From assembly GCA_012845835.1 (NCBI GenBank), contig JABAKD010000027.1:15224073-15288072 (forward strand): a stretch of 64,000 bases of DNA. The letters run 5' to 3'. The translations under genes were made by a program, and so were the position numbers. The DNA is from Undaria pinnatifida (taxonomy: Eukaryota; Sar; Phaeophyceae; Laminariales; Alariaceae). This document shows, one piece after another, positions 1 through 11,985 of this stretch; position 1 is the first letter of the stretch, and each line of letters opens with the position of its first letter. The notes under the pieces were generated by a model, which did no database searches, was not told where the DNA came from, and was given only the letters and a program-made list of their open reading frames with translations.

Positions 1-2110
1 TGGGCTTCCAACCATATTGGGTGTAGTATATTTTGTTGATTAGTGTCATACCGCCAGCCAGAAATATTTAGGCCGCCAAAAAGTGCCACCTCTATCCTAA
101 CGCGTGAAATCGCTCACGCAAGAGCAACCAGAGCAACCGGTCCGAGCGCCGAGAGACCACTGATATACGTCCTCCAGAACATGCGCGCTGTGTCGACCGC
201 ACGAAACAACCCTCATCTGGGCTATAAATCGTCGTTGAGGTGGTTGCTCCGCGCCCTGAATGGACACTCCCCGATGGAGGGAGAAGCGAAGATGTCCCCG
301 AGAAGAGAAAAGAAGCTATTACCAAGTATAACCGTCTCATTCCCAGTGAGGGGTGGGGGGGGGACGAAAATGTATCCATGGAAACAGAAGATCAAAATCT
401 ACCGCTAAAAACCCAGCCAAGGAGGGAGCCACAGGGTGAAAAAGCATGCAAAAAACGACCACAAACTACTGACATATCCCCAGCGAGGGGGTGGAGGCGA
501 GGGGTGCAGTCATTGCCACGCATAGCCGTATTCTCAAGACCTTAGACCCTGGTTTAGGGGGGGGGGGGGGTCATCACAGTGGTTGCAGTCAATGTCGGTA
601 CGGAGCAAGTCGGGTTTTATTGACCCGGCAGGCTTTAATAACGTGCACCAAGCGCGAAGCGCCGTGGGTGTGTTTGGGGAGTTGCATGAAGAGTGAGCTG
701 CGTCCTATTGGGGTAGGGAGTTCTTCGACAAAATGTACAGTTATGAGCCTCGGTATGTGCGGCCACATGATGGCGCAAATCATCCCCGGCAATAGGCGGA
801 GCTACGAGGTTGATAGTCTAGATCCACACCATGTGCAAACACGAATAAAAGCCTTTTTCCTTTGGAGCAGTGATAACGAGGGCGACGCAAGAAATAGGGT
901 TATCTCGGCAGCAGCAGAGCAGCAATGCAGTGCACGTTGTCCTCGAATTCTACCAGAGTTGGTTCTGGAGTTCGAATATCACGTTGGTCGGAGTTTTGAG
1001 TTTATTTGAAAAAATAAAAAATAAAAGGAATAACTGCTGAGAACGCGTAGCAGCGTGGGTAGGCGCAATTCGATACGAGTCGACGAGGGAAGACAGGGTT
1101 GAAGACTAGTCTTTCGAGATAAAAATCAAGGCATGTACAGTCGAGGGAAGGGGGAAGTAGAGCCTGCTTAATGACCCTGGAGCTGAGTTACGTCTAGCGA
1201 GGGAGAAAGAAAAAGAAAACGTGCGAAGATGATAAGACGGGATGAGAAAAACAACCCAAAACGAAAACAGGAGCAGCAGCAGCAGCAGGAACGACAGACG
1301 CTCAAGTATACACTGTAGAAGGTTCCCCTCCGGGAAGTTCGTAGGGGAGTGGCGCAAGGACACATTGTTTTATCACGACCGGGGACGCGATGATCATTGC
1401 ATTTGTTGTTATTGTGCATACATGAAAAAAAAAAACTTGCCCCGAAAAAATAACGATGTCGCATTTAACCGACACTTTCTTGGGTGTACTGAATAGCAGT
1501 ACTGTTTACATTTTTCGGGTACTCGATAGACGTGCCCATGACCGCGATATGTTATAATATCGTTATTATTGAGAAAACACTCACTCTCAAAACACAAGCA
1601 CAACATTTATTTGTAGACCGTTTTTGCTACCGGACGTGTGGATACTTCCGAGGAGAGGGCCACGCTTCGAACTCCAGCTACCTAGTGATTGCCAGGAAGC
1701 GGCACGTGTTGTTGGGGGGGTACGACAGACCCACACCGATGGCGTGGGATGCGGCTTGTAAATACTGTAGAAAATAATTAAAAGAGCACATATTGAGAAC
1801 AAGGGAGCAAGAGAACAATACATGTATGACAGATTAGCTATGACAACAGAAACTTGCCGCAGTATGGAGAGGGTGCGGCACGGCCCTGCCTGCTGCTGCT
1901 GTTGCTGGGCGGCAGGGCGCACGGCGTCGAGCTTCCCGCATTTTGTTTGGTGCCTTGTCATCATCTGTGGCGTAGGCAATAACTCTCCGTAAAAATTGAT
2001 GCACATAACAAAACTGCCTCTGTGGACTAAAATGTAAGGATTGGTTTGTATCTAACTACTTTTCCAAAGGTCCCTGTATTTCCGTCCCAAGTGAGGCGTC
2101 CAAGGAGGTA
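1..2110. other. No gene recognised
   Basis: Short frames on both strands overlap each other without splice support. A segment near 600-690 (minus strand, GGCGCTTCGCGCTTGGTGCA) is shared with 35408-35480 (plus), so part of this region is dispersed repeat. Confidence 0.6.
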
Positions 2111-2118
2111 CAGCACAC

Positions 2119-2545
2119 CCACGCAGCGGCAGCGCAGCAGAAAGATGCGGTATGGTGGAGTGACAGATGACAAGCTCCGACAAAAGCAACTCACCGCAGC
2201 ATAGCGAGGACTCGCCACGCACACGTACATTGGCAGGGTTGTACACGTAGCGTTGTGCTGTCCTCATGTTGTCTGATGCCTGTTATCTATGGTGTGGGCA
2301 AAATCTCCGACACAAAACACGTGGACGTAAACGCAAGGATGGCTTGGTATACCATGGTATAAATTATCATAAGGTTCCTATACTGCCGCCCAAATTGGCG
2401 CCATCTATGGACATGCTATGGACATGCGCACGCAGCGGCAGCACAGCAGAAATGTGGGGTATGGTGGGGCGACAAATGGCACGCTCCAATCAAAGCAATC
2501 AACTACTACGCAGCAACCACACGCACATAGAGTTGCAGACTGCTG
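2119..2545 (+). repeat. Direct repeat of about 115 bp, spacing about 310 bp
   Basis: ACGCAGCGGCAGCGCAGCAGAAA...GGTATGGTGG...GACAAATG/ATGACAAGCTCC...CACACGCACA is present near 2123-2235 and 2430-2530. A GCTGCTGGGCGGCAGG word at 1893 and 2562 suggests a larger duplicated block. Confidence 0.55.
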
Positions 2546-2783
2546 CTGCTAGGGAGCTGGACTGCTGCTGGGCGGCAGGTTCACAGCGTGGTGCTCTGTG
2601 AAAAAATAGGGAAATGTGCGTGTACCCTCTACGAGCAGAAAACCCCGGTTTTCATCCAAACCTTATGTGCGTACACGGGGATAGGGGAGATGAAGAAAGC
2701 TAATCCCCGGGGGGATGCAGAAAAACCATCCCCGGGGATGTTGCGGAAACCCGGGGATTTGCCTCAAGTATGCCCAAGGCTGC

Positions 2784-3095
2784 CGGTCGCCCCGGTGGCG
2801 TATTAGGTTAACCTCGAGCCTGGTATAGGTCAGTTTCGTGAGTTCGAGCCCCGCCGAGTGCATGCTCGTATACATTCGTTGGGAATTTTTCATGTGCACA
2901 AATTGACTTGCGGAAAGCGCGAGAGCGTGAGTTAGCAACACTCGATGAAAAATCGACGAGCAGTGGGAGTGCTGAACCCCATGCGCGATGAAAATTGAAG
3001 GCAAGAACCGGGGGGGAGAAGGGACGACACCTGTGACCACGGCTTGTCCAGAAGCTGGAGAGTAGAAGTGTGCGAAAAAAAAAAAAAAAAAAAAA
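2784..3095 (+). mobile_element. tRNA-derived SINE, copy 1
   Basis: An approximately 310-bp element. Near the start it has a Pol III A-box-like stretch (GGTGGCGTATTAGG) and about 50 bp further a B-box-like GAGTTCGAGCCCC. A unique body follows (GGAAAGCGCGAGAGCGTGAG, AACCGGGGGG, GGCTTGTCCAGAAGCTGG), and it ends in a 21-A tail. Three further copies occur at 54851, 60983 and 62401, all in the same orientation. Confidence 0.85.
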
Positions 3096-5327
3096 GGCCC
3101 AAAAGGTTTAAAAGGCTTGCCATGTGCGACACACTGCACGGATTGCGCCCAAACCTCCGGCAACGTGACCCCAACGGTCGAATTGTGCCCACCCAATCTG
3201 ACGTTTTAGATAAAGGTGCAAGCACGAAGAGGTGTGCCCGAAAAAAAAAGGACAATTATACGTATACCTATGCTCACCCGAAACAGAGGAGTGGAAAACT
3301 CAGACGGGTGTAGGATGTCAAGCTAAACGTACAAAGGTACGTTTAGGTGTGTTTGTTTTGTTTCGTGTTTCGCTTCTTGAGCCATACTACTGGTATGTCT
3401 ATTTCCGGTGCTTGGGGCCAGTTTTAACGATTAAAAAACAATCCAATTGGGCGAACCATGATCCAATTTGGATTTGATTTCGCGAAAAAAACGGATTTGA
3501 TTGATATCGGAAAGGGCGGATTGTTCTTCAAATGTGTAGGAAATCGGAATAACACAGCAAGTCACACAACGTCTTGCTGACGAACACCGACGAGAGTAGA
3601 CAAGAGGGACGACTTGCGTCGTTGCGGGTGCGCCGCCACCAGCCCCTCCTCTCTTTTGGCGGCCCAGCCTAGGAAGCCATCACTCCCAGGGTCTCTTGGG
3701 TGGGCGGAAGGAGCCTCAAAACGCCGCGCGTGGAGCAGCGACGGCGACGAAGCTATCGAACTCTTGAGCGAGTACTCTTTTTTTGTCTCGTTGGGTCGGT
3801 TGTCGTGCGGCTTGGCCGAGCGAGCTGGTAAAAAAATTGGGATCGCGGCCGCAATGATATTTTTGTAGGTGCTACTGCCGGGGTACGATGTCCTATGGTC
3901 TGTAGGCGTGGGCGCGGCTATTGCTCCGTTCGCCTCTCGCTTAGGTTCGCGTTTTATCGCCTCAATCGTGGTCGTCGACGCGGCGAAAAATCGTGCCAGA
4001 TTGCCTCGGGTGTATTCTGCCACCGCAACATGCCAACATGCCACGTCAATTTGGCCCAACTCCCACAATAGATTTGGACTTCACCCCAAAAAGATATTTC
4101 AAAATAACATTTTTTTTCGTTCAATTCAAATTTCAATTACCCCGAAATCAGATTATTCAATGATTTTGCGCGTCTAGACCAATCCAAGCTATTTCCATTT
4201 CTCCCATTTTGGACGTAAATCGAAATTGCGGGAGATGGGAGACGACAAGTAGAATAGAAGAGAGGAGAGGAGAAAAGAAGGTGTTCAGGTATTCGGTAGG
4301 ACAAATCCCAATTAGATTAACATGTTTTCCAAAGTGGATTTTTTATACTTAAAACTGACTCTTGGAGCTCGTCGGCCTGGTCGACTGTGCCAAGTTATTT
4401 TATCGATCCTTTGTTTGGAATATTGTTGGAAAGAAAATTTTCCGTACATTCAACCATTCCATTCGACGTCTTCATTTTCTGACCAAACGAAACCGAAAAA
4501 CTAAGTAAAAATATGGGCTTAGACCTTCAAACAGAATCGAAATACAGGGGGGTTGGGGACTTGGAATTACCTTCGTGACAAAGCCCAGCAACTGAAGTCA
4601 CTGACGGGAAAAGATCGCGCGCTGAAGATGATCGTCACTGCTGCTTTAGACAGCAATAAAAACAGCTGTGCGGTTCTCTTGCAGCCAGCCAAGAGGGTAC
4701 TACGTGCTTGATGTCGTCGTGCATGCCCTCACCACGCGAGTCTGTGCTTTATTAAGAGCTATGCTACCGGCAGTGTGTATTTCCACTATGCGCACCAATC
4801 TCGCATCCAAACAAGATAATGCCGCGCGCTGAAGAGATTAGCCTCGGCGATCCATCGAGCACACGAGAGCACCAGAACGCAGCGAGCAGCACATTGCCCA
4901 GGGGAAAAACAGGGTGAAATTAAAATCGAGGCTGGGGCTAACCGAGGCGATTATGTTATTTTGCAAAAAAACGTGTTGTTTTTGTATGTTGTTATGTGCA
5001 TTGCGTTTTGTTATTGCGTCATTTGAACTAGCCCTCACTCATACAACTATATACCTAGACCTCGCCCCCTTCGGACGTCTCGCTCGGCATATCCTCCCCC
5101 CTCTCAGCCCTTCTCAGCCCGTAATTGCCGAAAAGAAAATTAGTTGCTGGGGAAAAGAACCGTCCCGAAGTTCCTTGCCTTCCTTGCTTTCCCTAGTCTC
5201 ATTCTTACTTACTTTTTAGCTCTCATTCTCTGATCTTTACTGCTTGCTCTCTGATATTTTTATTTTGCTTTTTCAGCAACTTCTTTTTTGTACTTTTATT
5301 TGAAGTTGGCCAATTGCTGGCTGTTGA
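3096..5327. other. No gene recognised; possible old relative of the 14.3-15.9 kb element at 3420-4140
   Basis: 3420-4140 has the same plan as the palindrome unit (AT-rich ends with CCAATTTGGATTTGATTT, GC-rich middle, GCTATCGAACTCTTGAGCGA compared with GCGGTCGAACTTCTGAGCGA at 14609), but is strongly diverged. 4140-5327 holds AT-rich sequence, then a pyrimidine-rich run (5080-5280) ending in TTTTTCAG just before the cysteine-rich exon. Confidence 0.4.
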
Positions 5328-5784
5328 GAGGGAATTGCCGTTGACGGCTGCAAACAATTTGAATTTGAAATTTGCCGGATCGGCAATAACAATTTGAAGT
5401 TGAAATTTGCGAAGCGGACCAAGGCTAGTGCGGGAGGAGGCTCCGCCAACAGTGGGGGTGGTGGAGGTTCAGGATCAGGCGTGTGGAAGCTGGTCGGGCA
5501 AGAACGGGACTCAGCTTCTTCTGGCAATCCTGATTGGCCGTGCCCGAGCAAGGGTTGTGACGGCTTCCTCATCGCACGAAATAGGAGAAACAGGAGTTCC
5601 CAGTACGCTGTCTGCGACACCTGCAGGAGTGACGAGCCTTCCACGTGCCAAGCTTTTCATAACCTTAACAAGAAGCACTGGGGAAGCGGCGCAAACCCTC
5701 GTGTGTGTGACTGGTGTGACGCGGACACCTGTGATTCACCTTCGATCGGCGTCCCTAACGAAGGAGCTGAGAGCTTGACGAAAC
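5328..5784 (+). CDS. Cysteine-rich, possible zinc-binding exon (partial gene, unknown function)
   Basis: An open frame runs from just after a stop at 5325-5327 to a GTGAGT donor at 5785, leaving one extra base (phase 1). No ATG lies in frame, so the true start is in an upstream exon or at an acceptor nearer 5390. The content looks coding: a basic start (KLKFAKRTKA), a Gly/Ser linker (SANSGGGGGSGSG), then DWPCPSKGC, CDTC and RVCDWCDADTC. The pattern W-x-C-x4-C...C-x2-C recalls RanBP2-type or zinc-ribbon fingers, but the gap between cysteine pairs is longer than in RanBP2 fingers. It may be upstream exons of the gene ending at 8465, but phases do not join directly, so a missing exon or a separate gene is needed. 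I do not recognise the family. Confidence 0.45.
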
Positions 5785-5799
5785 GTGAGTTACATTTCT

Positions 5800-6370
5800 G
5801 TTGTTGTGCTGTGATTTCTTTTTCATGCGTACAAACACAATTTTGCATGTACGAGTATGATACGTGTACGGGGCAGTCCCGTCATCGCGGTGTAAGCGGG
5901 AATTGTACAAGTACTCAGGTCTACGAGTAGACCTTTGCAGTGACGCTGTGTGATGCGATTTCTTTTTCATACGTACAGCCAAACACACTTACTTCATGTA
6001 CTGTATGTACGACTACGAGTACGGGGCAGTCCCGTCATCGGGGTAAGCGGGGGTTGAACAAGTGGTTCATGCAGTGACGCTTTGTGCTGTGATATAAACA
6101 CACGTTTTGGATGTACGACTACGACTACGTGGTATCTATACAATGTAAGACGCAATGAAAACGGGCAAGTCTCATCACGGGGGTCAGCCAGGGTTGTAAA
6201 AATGGTCCATGCAGTAATAAATAACACAGCAGCATGATACCTCAGCACCAGTCGCAGTACACACTGGAGGTTGATATATAGCAGTAAACAGAAGCTGAAG
6301 TTAACCTGGGTGATGCTGGAGAGCAGTCCCGTGATTGGGGTTAGCGAGTTGTTCATGTAGTGACGCGGTG
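5800..6370 (+). repeat. Four degenerate tandem units of about 145 bp
   Basis: GCAGTGACGCTGTGTGATG, TTTTCATACGTACA, TGTACGACTACGAGTACG and GGGGCAGTCCCGTCATCGGGG recur in order between the donor at 5785 and the TIR element at 6386. Intronic or intergenic; no coding frame. Confidence 0.65.
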
Positions 6371-6385
6371 TACTACTACTGTTAT

Positions 6386-7086
6386 AGACCTACTATTATG
6401 GAAAATTTTGAGCGATTATTTCTGGCGATTATTTTTGTAGTTTTGAGGCTCCAGAAATAACTGCATCAGAAATAAGGAGCGTCCATTATGGCTTCTGATT
6501 TTTGGAAAGTGGTTTTATTTTGAATTGGTAGGTCTTGTTTTGCCGTTTGCCTTTATTTTTGAAATCTGGCACGTACACTGTCGCCGGCGACGTTAGGTCA
6601 CCACCGCCTCTGCTGCGGTCTCTTCTGCTGCGCTGCTGCTGTGGTGCTGGTGTGGTGTGCCTGTGGTGGTTTCGATGGTGGTGGTGCTGCTGCTGTCGCG
6701 TTGTGTGTGGGGATGAAGCTCTGTCTCGCACACAACAAGCGCAGTATGCTGTCGTAGGTGTGTTTGTGATTCTTTGTTGTGGGTGATGCGTGACGTGTAC
6801 AGCAGACAAGTATCATACCAGGTACAGTATGAGCAGTGATGACATGTGATACTTGGTACGAGGTAGTATCCAAAAGTCAAATAATCCCAGTTCTGAGAGG
6901 TTGGAAGAGCTGTTATTTCTGGGCTCAGAAATCACCAGATCCGCTGATTTCTGGCCTCGATTATTTCTGAACCCAGAAATAACGATGATTTCTGGTCCCA
7001 TAGTGGAAGGTTTTTATTTTTGTCGTCGGAGATCCCGGTTAAAGAGAGAAATAATCGATGAAAATATTCGCCATAATAGTAGGTCT
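6386..7086. mobile_element. 701-bp TIR element in a large intron or intergenic gap
   Basis: Exact 16-bp terminal inverted repeats AGACCTACTATTATGG (6386-6401) and CCATAATAGTAGGTCT (7071-7086). Subterminal regions contain several ATTTCTGG/CCAGAAAT words in both orientations. The centre has a GTGGTG/CTGCTG-rich stretch (6600-6700). No transposase frame is seen. Target duplication unclear. Confidence 0.7.
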
Positions 7087-7542
7087 TACTCATTTTTCAT
7101 ACAACCACATGAACTCTTTGTATTAACGAGTACAAGTAGGGTGCGCAACCTCTTCAGGAATCGCAGTACACGTCGGTCGTAATAGTGTTGATAGCAGCAG
7201 TAATAGAGTAGTACCCAACAATATATATAGCAGGTACTGTCTCTTACCCTTCGTTGTCGGTATTCCGCCGGTAGGCCTTATATAGCAGTATACCGGGGCT
7301 TACGCTTACCAGTTGCGACTGTGAATCCCGTTCGTTCCTGTCCCAGTGGTGGTTTCATAGGTGTTAGCAACGTTGTGGTACCAGGCAGGGCTTTGCCCAT
7401 AAACGACCGCTTTCATTACAACAGCAGTGTTAAATTGTACGACTTCCTTTCCAACTTTGGAAATCGACGACAGCTACGTGGCCTTACTATTTTGAACATT
7501 CACTGAACGCAAGGTATTCCCATCCGTTGTTGTCGTTTGCAG

Positions 7543-8465
7543 AATCCCTGCGAAGCAGCCGCCGAGGGCCGCCAAGTCGGCGAGGACATAAACACGAAGT
7601 GCACCGGCGACATCAAGGTCGGTGACCTCCTGAAGAAGGCAGGCGACCACTTGCTCGATATACATCCCGCATTCCATTCCCACGGTGCCACGAGGGCGTT
7701 CGACATCGAGGTACGTTCTACTCTTATCTTGCGTCCTGTGTGTCACGAGTCGAGACATCCATGTCTCTTGCTCAAGACTAGGGGATGGCGTGCGGATATA
7801 GTCTATGAAGTGCGGCTCTTTTTCCAAGTACCAAGAGCAAGTACAACAATACCACAACAATTACTAACAGCGTAAGGAGCTCCAATAATTTGGATGGTTA
7901 CGACGTCTGCTGGAGAGAAGTACGAATACTTTTTTACACATACTTATGTTATAAGGCTTAGTTTGGGTAAGCTATTGGTTAACCTGTGCAAGTGGTCAAA
8001 CGGACTAAAAGTACCCCACTAATACCTTAACAAATGGCGTCGTCGACAGACCATGGGTTTTTGGGTCGTGGGTTCGATCCCCACATCCACCATAATAAAC
8101 TTTTTCAGATTTTCCCATGGCGAACTTGAAAAATACTCTCCCCGGCTTACCCAGGAAATGAAACGGCTTGGATAAATGACAGGTCCGCCGGTATATACGG
8201 CCGACCTTCTATCCCGCCGTTTAAGGGGGGGAGAGTGTTATAAGGCTTAGTTTGGGTAAGCTATTGGTTAACCTGTGCAAGTGGTCAAACGGACTAATAC
8301 CCCACTAATTCCTTGACACTTATCGACGTTCTCCCGCCCTGCTTCAACGTTTGTGGACAGATCCACAAGACCATCGACAAAAAACAAGAGTGCAAGGTGC
8401 TGGGTACCTCCGCTGAGGAGGAAGAGTCCAAGCAAGCCTGCATGCTCCTTCGGAAGCAATGTTGA
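7543..8465 (+). CDS. 3' end of an unrecognised gene: two exons around a TRIM insertion
   Basis: Exon 7543-7710 (after a CAG acceptor, before GTACGT, phase 0) encodes 56 aa starting NPCEAAAEGRQVGED. Exon 8361-8465 (after a pyrimidine-rich tract and ACAG, phase 0) encodes IHKTIDKKQECKV and ends in LLRKQC followed by TGA. The joined 90-aa tail has five cysteines (NPC, TKC, ECK, ACM, KQC-end) and many charged residues, as in a small disulfide-bonded domain. Both exons are open in a single frame and the splice phases match, which supports coding. Upstream exons were not found. The 650-bp intron contains a complete TRIM retrotransposon (7947-8318), whose 3' LTR ends 42 bp before the acceptor. No function is proposed. 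Confidence 0.5.
7947..8032 (+). repeat. 5' LTR of the TRIM element
   Basis: 86 bp starting TGTTATAAGGCTTAG and ending CCTTAACA. It differs from the 3' LTR by a 3-bp indel and a few substitutions, so the insertion is not recent. Confidence 0.85.
8236..8318 (+). repeat. 3' LTR of the TRIM element
   Basis: 83 bp starting TGTTATAAGGCTTAG and ending CCTTGACA, preceded directly by a purine-rich tract and followed by the CTTA target duplication. Confidence 0.85.
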
Positions 8466-8897
8466 CAGCACGTTCTTTATAGAACGTTAAGTTGTGGTTT
8501 ATTATACCAGCATCGTTTTTTGAGAACTATGCCTAAATGCGTGCTCTTCGTCTTTCAGGAATACAAATGTACTTCACATGTTTGCGGTGTGTGCGTTCAA
8601 GTTCCTGCTTCCAGCATGTTTTTTTTGGCACTGCGCTCCTTTACATCTTAAGTTGTAGTTTTCCTGTCTCTATCCTTGACAAGCGCGTGCCTGGTGTTTA
8701 TGCACTGCGATAATTTATTGTTGATGATCGACTTAGAGAGAGAGCTATTGAAGTGTACAGGACCTACATAGGCGCTACCTGAGAGGTGGAAGGATATGCC
8801 AAGGAAGTCCTCCGACTTGCCCATCATGGATTGGGCGAATGGATGATAATAACAAACTCATAATCATAATCGTCTCTATCCTGTACCGTTGTACTAT

Positions 8898-9035
8898 ATA
8901 TGGACCTCTTGGCATTTTCAAGTCGCCAGTTGCGCCATTTGTGCTTCTTTTCCGCCTTTCTACTGAATGTCTATTCCTCCTTCCGCAAGCGTAGCGGGCG
9001 GCGCCCAGCCGCCCGCGAGCGAAGCCCTTGTATAT
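8898..9035 (+). repeat. Dispersed 140-bp repeat with GC hairpin, copy 1
   Basis: CCTCTTGGCATTTTCAAGTC...GCGTAGCGGGCGGCGCCCAGCCGCCCGCGAGCGAAGCCC. The GGGCGG/CCGCCC arms form a strong hairpin. Related copies in the same orientation lie at 11855-11985, 18835-18945 and 19250-19315. Confidence 0.65.
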
Positions 9036-11854
9036 TTTATATTTGCAATACAGTACGGGCCCTCAAACAAGAAACGGCTATTTTGGCCCCAGCCTCAATA
9101 CCAAGTTTGCGTGGCCGAACCAACAGTGTTTCTAATACACAGTACTCGCATTTATGTTGTTTGCTCCAATTAATTACGCCTGCTCGGCGGTATACCTGAA
9201 ATGTTTCTTATTTCGCAGTTTATTGTCTGTGTGGAGAATATGAACACCGTTTCCAACGCCGAATTTCTAAACCAAACTGCTTGAAAAAAAACGAGCTACA
9301 AAATATATTTCGAAGATTTCTTATTGTTAGGGGGGGCGTACTGTACCCGCCCCCGGCTTCGCCTCACAATAAGTGCGGTATTAACAAAAGACTGTTCGTG
9401 CGCCCCGGTGGCACGCCTTCTATACAGTTTAAGGCAAGGGAAGGACTGAGGTAGATGGGATGTCCAAGCTCCTGCACGGCTCGGCGAGGCGGAGCGCGAT
9501 GCCTTGATAAAGAACCAGCTCGCGGACTTTGATGGTTCACAGCACACGCCACGGAGCAGCTCGGCCGGGGCTCAAGCGTGCGATGTAAATTCTGACGGAC
9601 CCCCTGCGTGCCTTGTAGCCAGCCAATAGCACTACAACACCCAGAGGCTCACATCTGGCAAATCCCCAAGAGGGCACCTGACCGCTTATTCGAAAAAGTA
9701 TTGGCTGGCTGTGTGGCCGACCCTCGATTCGCTGCGATTTCACACGGGGGATGACGGTTCGCGCTTCGTGCTCTCGGCTTCCGGCAGCTCCTGGGGGGGG
9801 CTGGTTATATTTCTACTTGTGTTAAATGGGATCAGTTCCGGTTGGGATCAAGCCCCGGGTGGGATCGGGTTCGGGTGGCATAAGCGTGCCATTGCAACGT
9901 ATTGTGTGTGCATGTGTTCACCAATGAAACGTCCCGAAACCTGAATAGTTGACCAATCAAGGAATTTCTCGGAAATAAAGTGGCAAGCTCTACTGCGAAC
10001 AACTCAACAGGCCAGATTCTGGAAGCTCCTACGGACTGTCACATTTAACCAATAAAAAGTATTCATCCGGATGCCTCTCGGTCATTCAAATGTAGCCCCG
10101 TTTGCGAACTGGTGAGCTGTTTTGAAGAGCTGTCACCCGAATGCACACGTATTTACTGGCATTTTTTACGGACTCGTATTATTGCTGCTGCCGACGGTAC
10201 GGCCTACCTGGTATACCCAACGCAATCTACGAGTAGCCACAACAGTGAACCAGGTGCGCGTGTTCTTCTCGGACTGTTCGTTAAAAGGAACATATGTCAG
10301 TTGGGCGTCCGTTGGGCTGCTTGAAAAGCTTTCTATCAACCAGTTGGGCTGTTTTCAGAGCTGTCTAATAGCCACGAAGGGCTGTCAAGAACTATTATAA
10401 CATTGACCTGAGCTTTGTAGTCCTTGTGAGGTCTATCCACCATAGAGACTTTATTAAATTACTTGTCTCAGCACATATTTTGTGCCGATGGTACACTTAT
10501 TAAAAAGACCTTGATACGTTCTCAGAAATCCCGCCCGGAACACGCTTGCCACTCCTCTACTCGCAGAACCTCGCTGGCTTTCTTTGCGTGCCTTGCTTTT
10601 TTTGCTTTCGTCATGTTCTGTTACTCTCTTCTCTTTGTTTTCCCTTCATTTCGTCGTTATTTTGCGTCTTTCTTTATTATCTCGCTCAGCTTCGACTGAT
10701 TTTCGATTTTGAGTTGAGTTCAGAAAGTCGTCTTTAGTTGTTTCTTTCACGAGTTTTTTCGAGTTTCCCCTCCCCCCCTCCCCCGATTTTCGTTATATTT
10801 TTCGTCTTTTTTGTCGACGTGTTTTCGTGCCTTTTCGATGATCTCCCTCGTTTTCGACTCTTTTTTCGATTCTGACTCAAGTTTCGATAAGTCGTTATTT
10901 TTGTTGTTTTCCAATGCGTTTTTCCCCACGTTTTGTTTCCCGATGTTATCCGATATTTGGATGTTTTTGTGCCGATATCTCTTACGTTGCGGGCGTTTGG
11001 GTACAACAAACTTCGTACGAATAAAAACGTGCACGTTTATTTTGAAATTATATCACATCATATTATTCGTTGTTCGTAGACTTCACGTTTAATTTGCACC
11101 TGCTGCAGGATAGTAGCATGTTGTCGTCGAGTATCTACCATGAAGATATAACTGAATACAGCACAGTGCACTCAGTCCTCGAAGCATCAAAGCACACGTA
11201 GTAGCTGGTGCGCGGCAGCAAAAGTAGCTTATGTGCGAGTGGTCAGAGTTGTCGAGGTCCAGCATGGTGTTTATGTCATCGAACATTTATTTACAGCTCG
11301 ATATTTTCCCCGATTTCTTTCATGTGTCCCTTTTTTATACGTACCAGCACGAGGTAGGTTTAGGTTCGTGTGTGCAATACACGTTTGTTTTCTATGCATC
11401 TATCTGCTTCTGCTCACATCACACAACAAGCGCACCCAGCTCCTGAGCTGGCTCATTTTTTCGTAGACCATCTACCAGGTAGTGCAAACACAGCACAGCG
11501 CAGCGCAATCAGTCTAGCACAACGGAGCAAAGCACGTAGTACGTGCCGATCATAGCGCGACAATGCAAGCAAAAAAACAGACATAGCTGCCGAGACTTAT
11601 CAGGTCGTCGAGCTTCTCCTACGGCTCGCTGTGTTTTCAAAGCAAACGATTACTACATCGAAACCTGCCCGGTAAAATAACGTGTACAATCACAAGCAGC
11701 AGCAGCTAGCTGGTGATGCACAAAGGTCTTCCCTTCATTTCCAACTCACTAGGACACAACACTACTACTACGCTTCTCTCCGCGTCCTTTCTCTTTCGGA
11801 CGTATGATGTGATCCATGCGTGAATGCAACGCCCGGGTCACTTTCGTGGAGTGT

Positions 11855-11985
11855 GGAGCTCTTGGCACTTGCAAGTTGTAAGTTGCACCAAAACATGGAC
11901 CTCTGTCCTCTTCACATTTTGTTATATTTGAGCCAGCGCAGCGGGCGGATGCCGCCTGCGGAAGGAAGCCCCTTGCACTATATAC
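11855..11985 (+). repeat. Dispersed 140-bp repeat with GC hairpin, copy 2
   Basis: GCTCTTGGCACTTGCAAGT...GCAGCGGGCGGATGCCGCCTGCGGAAGGAAGCCCC; same order as copy 1, with a shorter hairpin. Confidence 0.6.

Larger units (their letters stand above)
7947..8318 (+). mobile_element. TRIM-type miniature LTR retrotransposon
   Basis: Two near-identical direct repeats, 7947-8032 (86 bp) and 8236-8318 (83 bp), each begin TGTTATAAGG and end in TTAACA or TTGACA, so they have TG...CA termini. A 4-bp target-site duplication CTTA flanks the element (7943-7946 and 8319-8322). The internal region is about 200 bp and non-coding. A candidate primer-binding site starting TGGCGTCGTC lies two bases after the first LTR. 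A purine tract (AAGGGGGGGAGAG) sits directly before the second LTR. The internal part also carries a tRNA-like T arm (GTGGG-TTCGATC-CCCAC, 8078-8094). This is a complete non-autonomous element inside an intron. Confidence 0.85.

Noticed and set aside
8078-8101. A tRNA gene ending CCACATCCACCA inside the TRIM
   Set aside because: Only the T arm is convincing; no matching 5' acceptor strand or normal anticodon arm is present, so it is reported as tRNA-like only.
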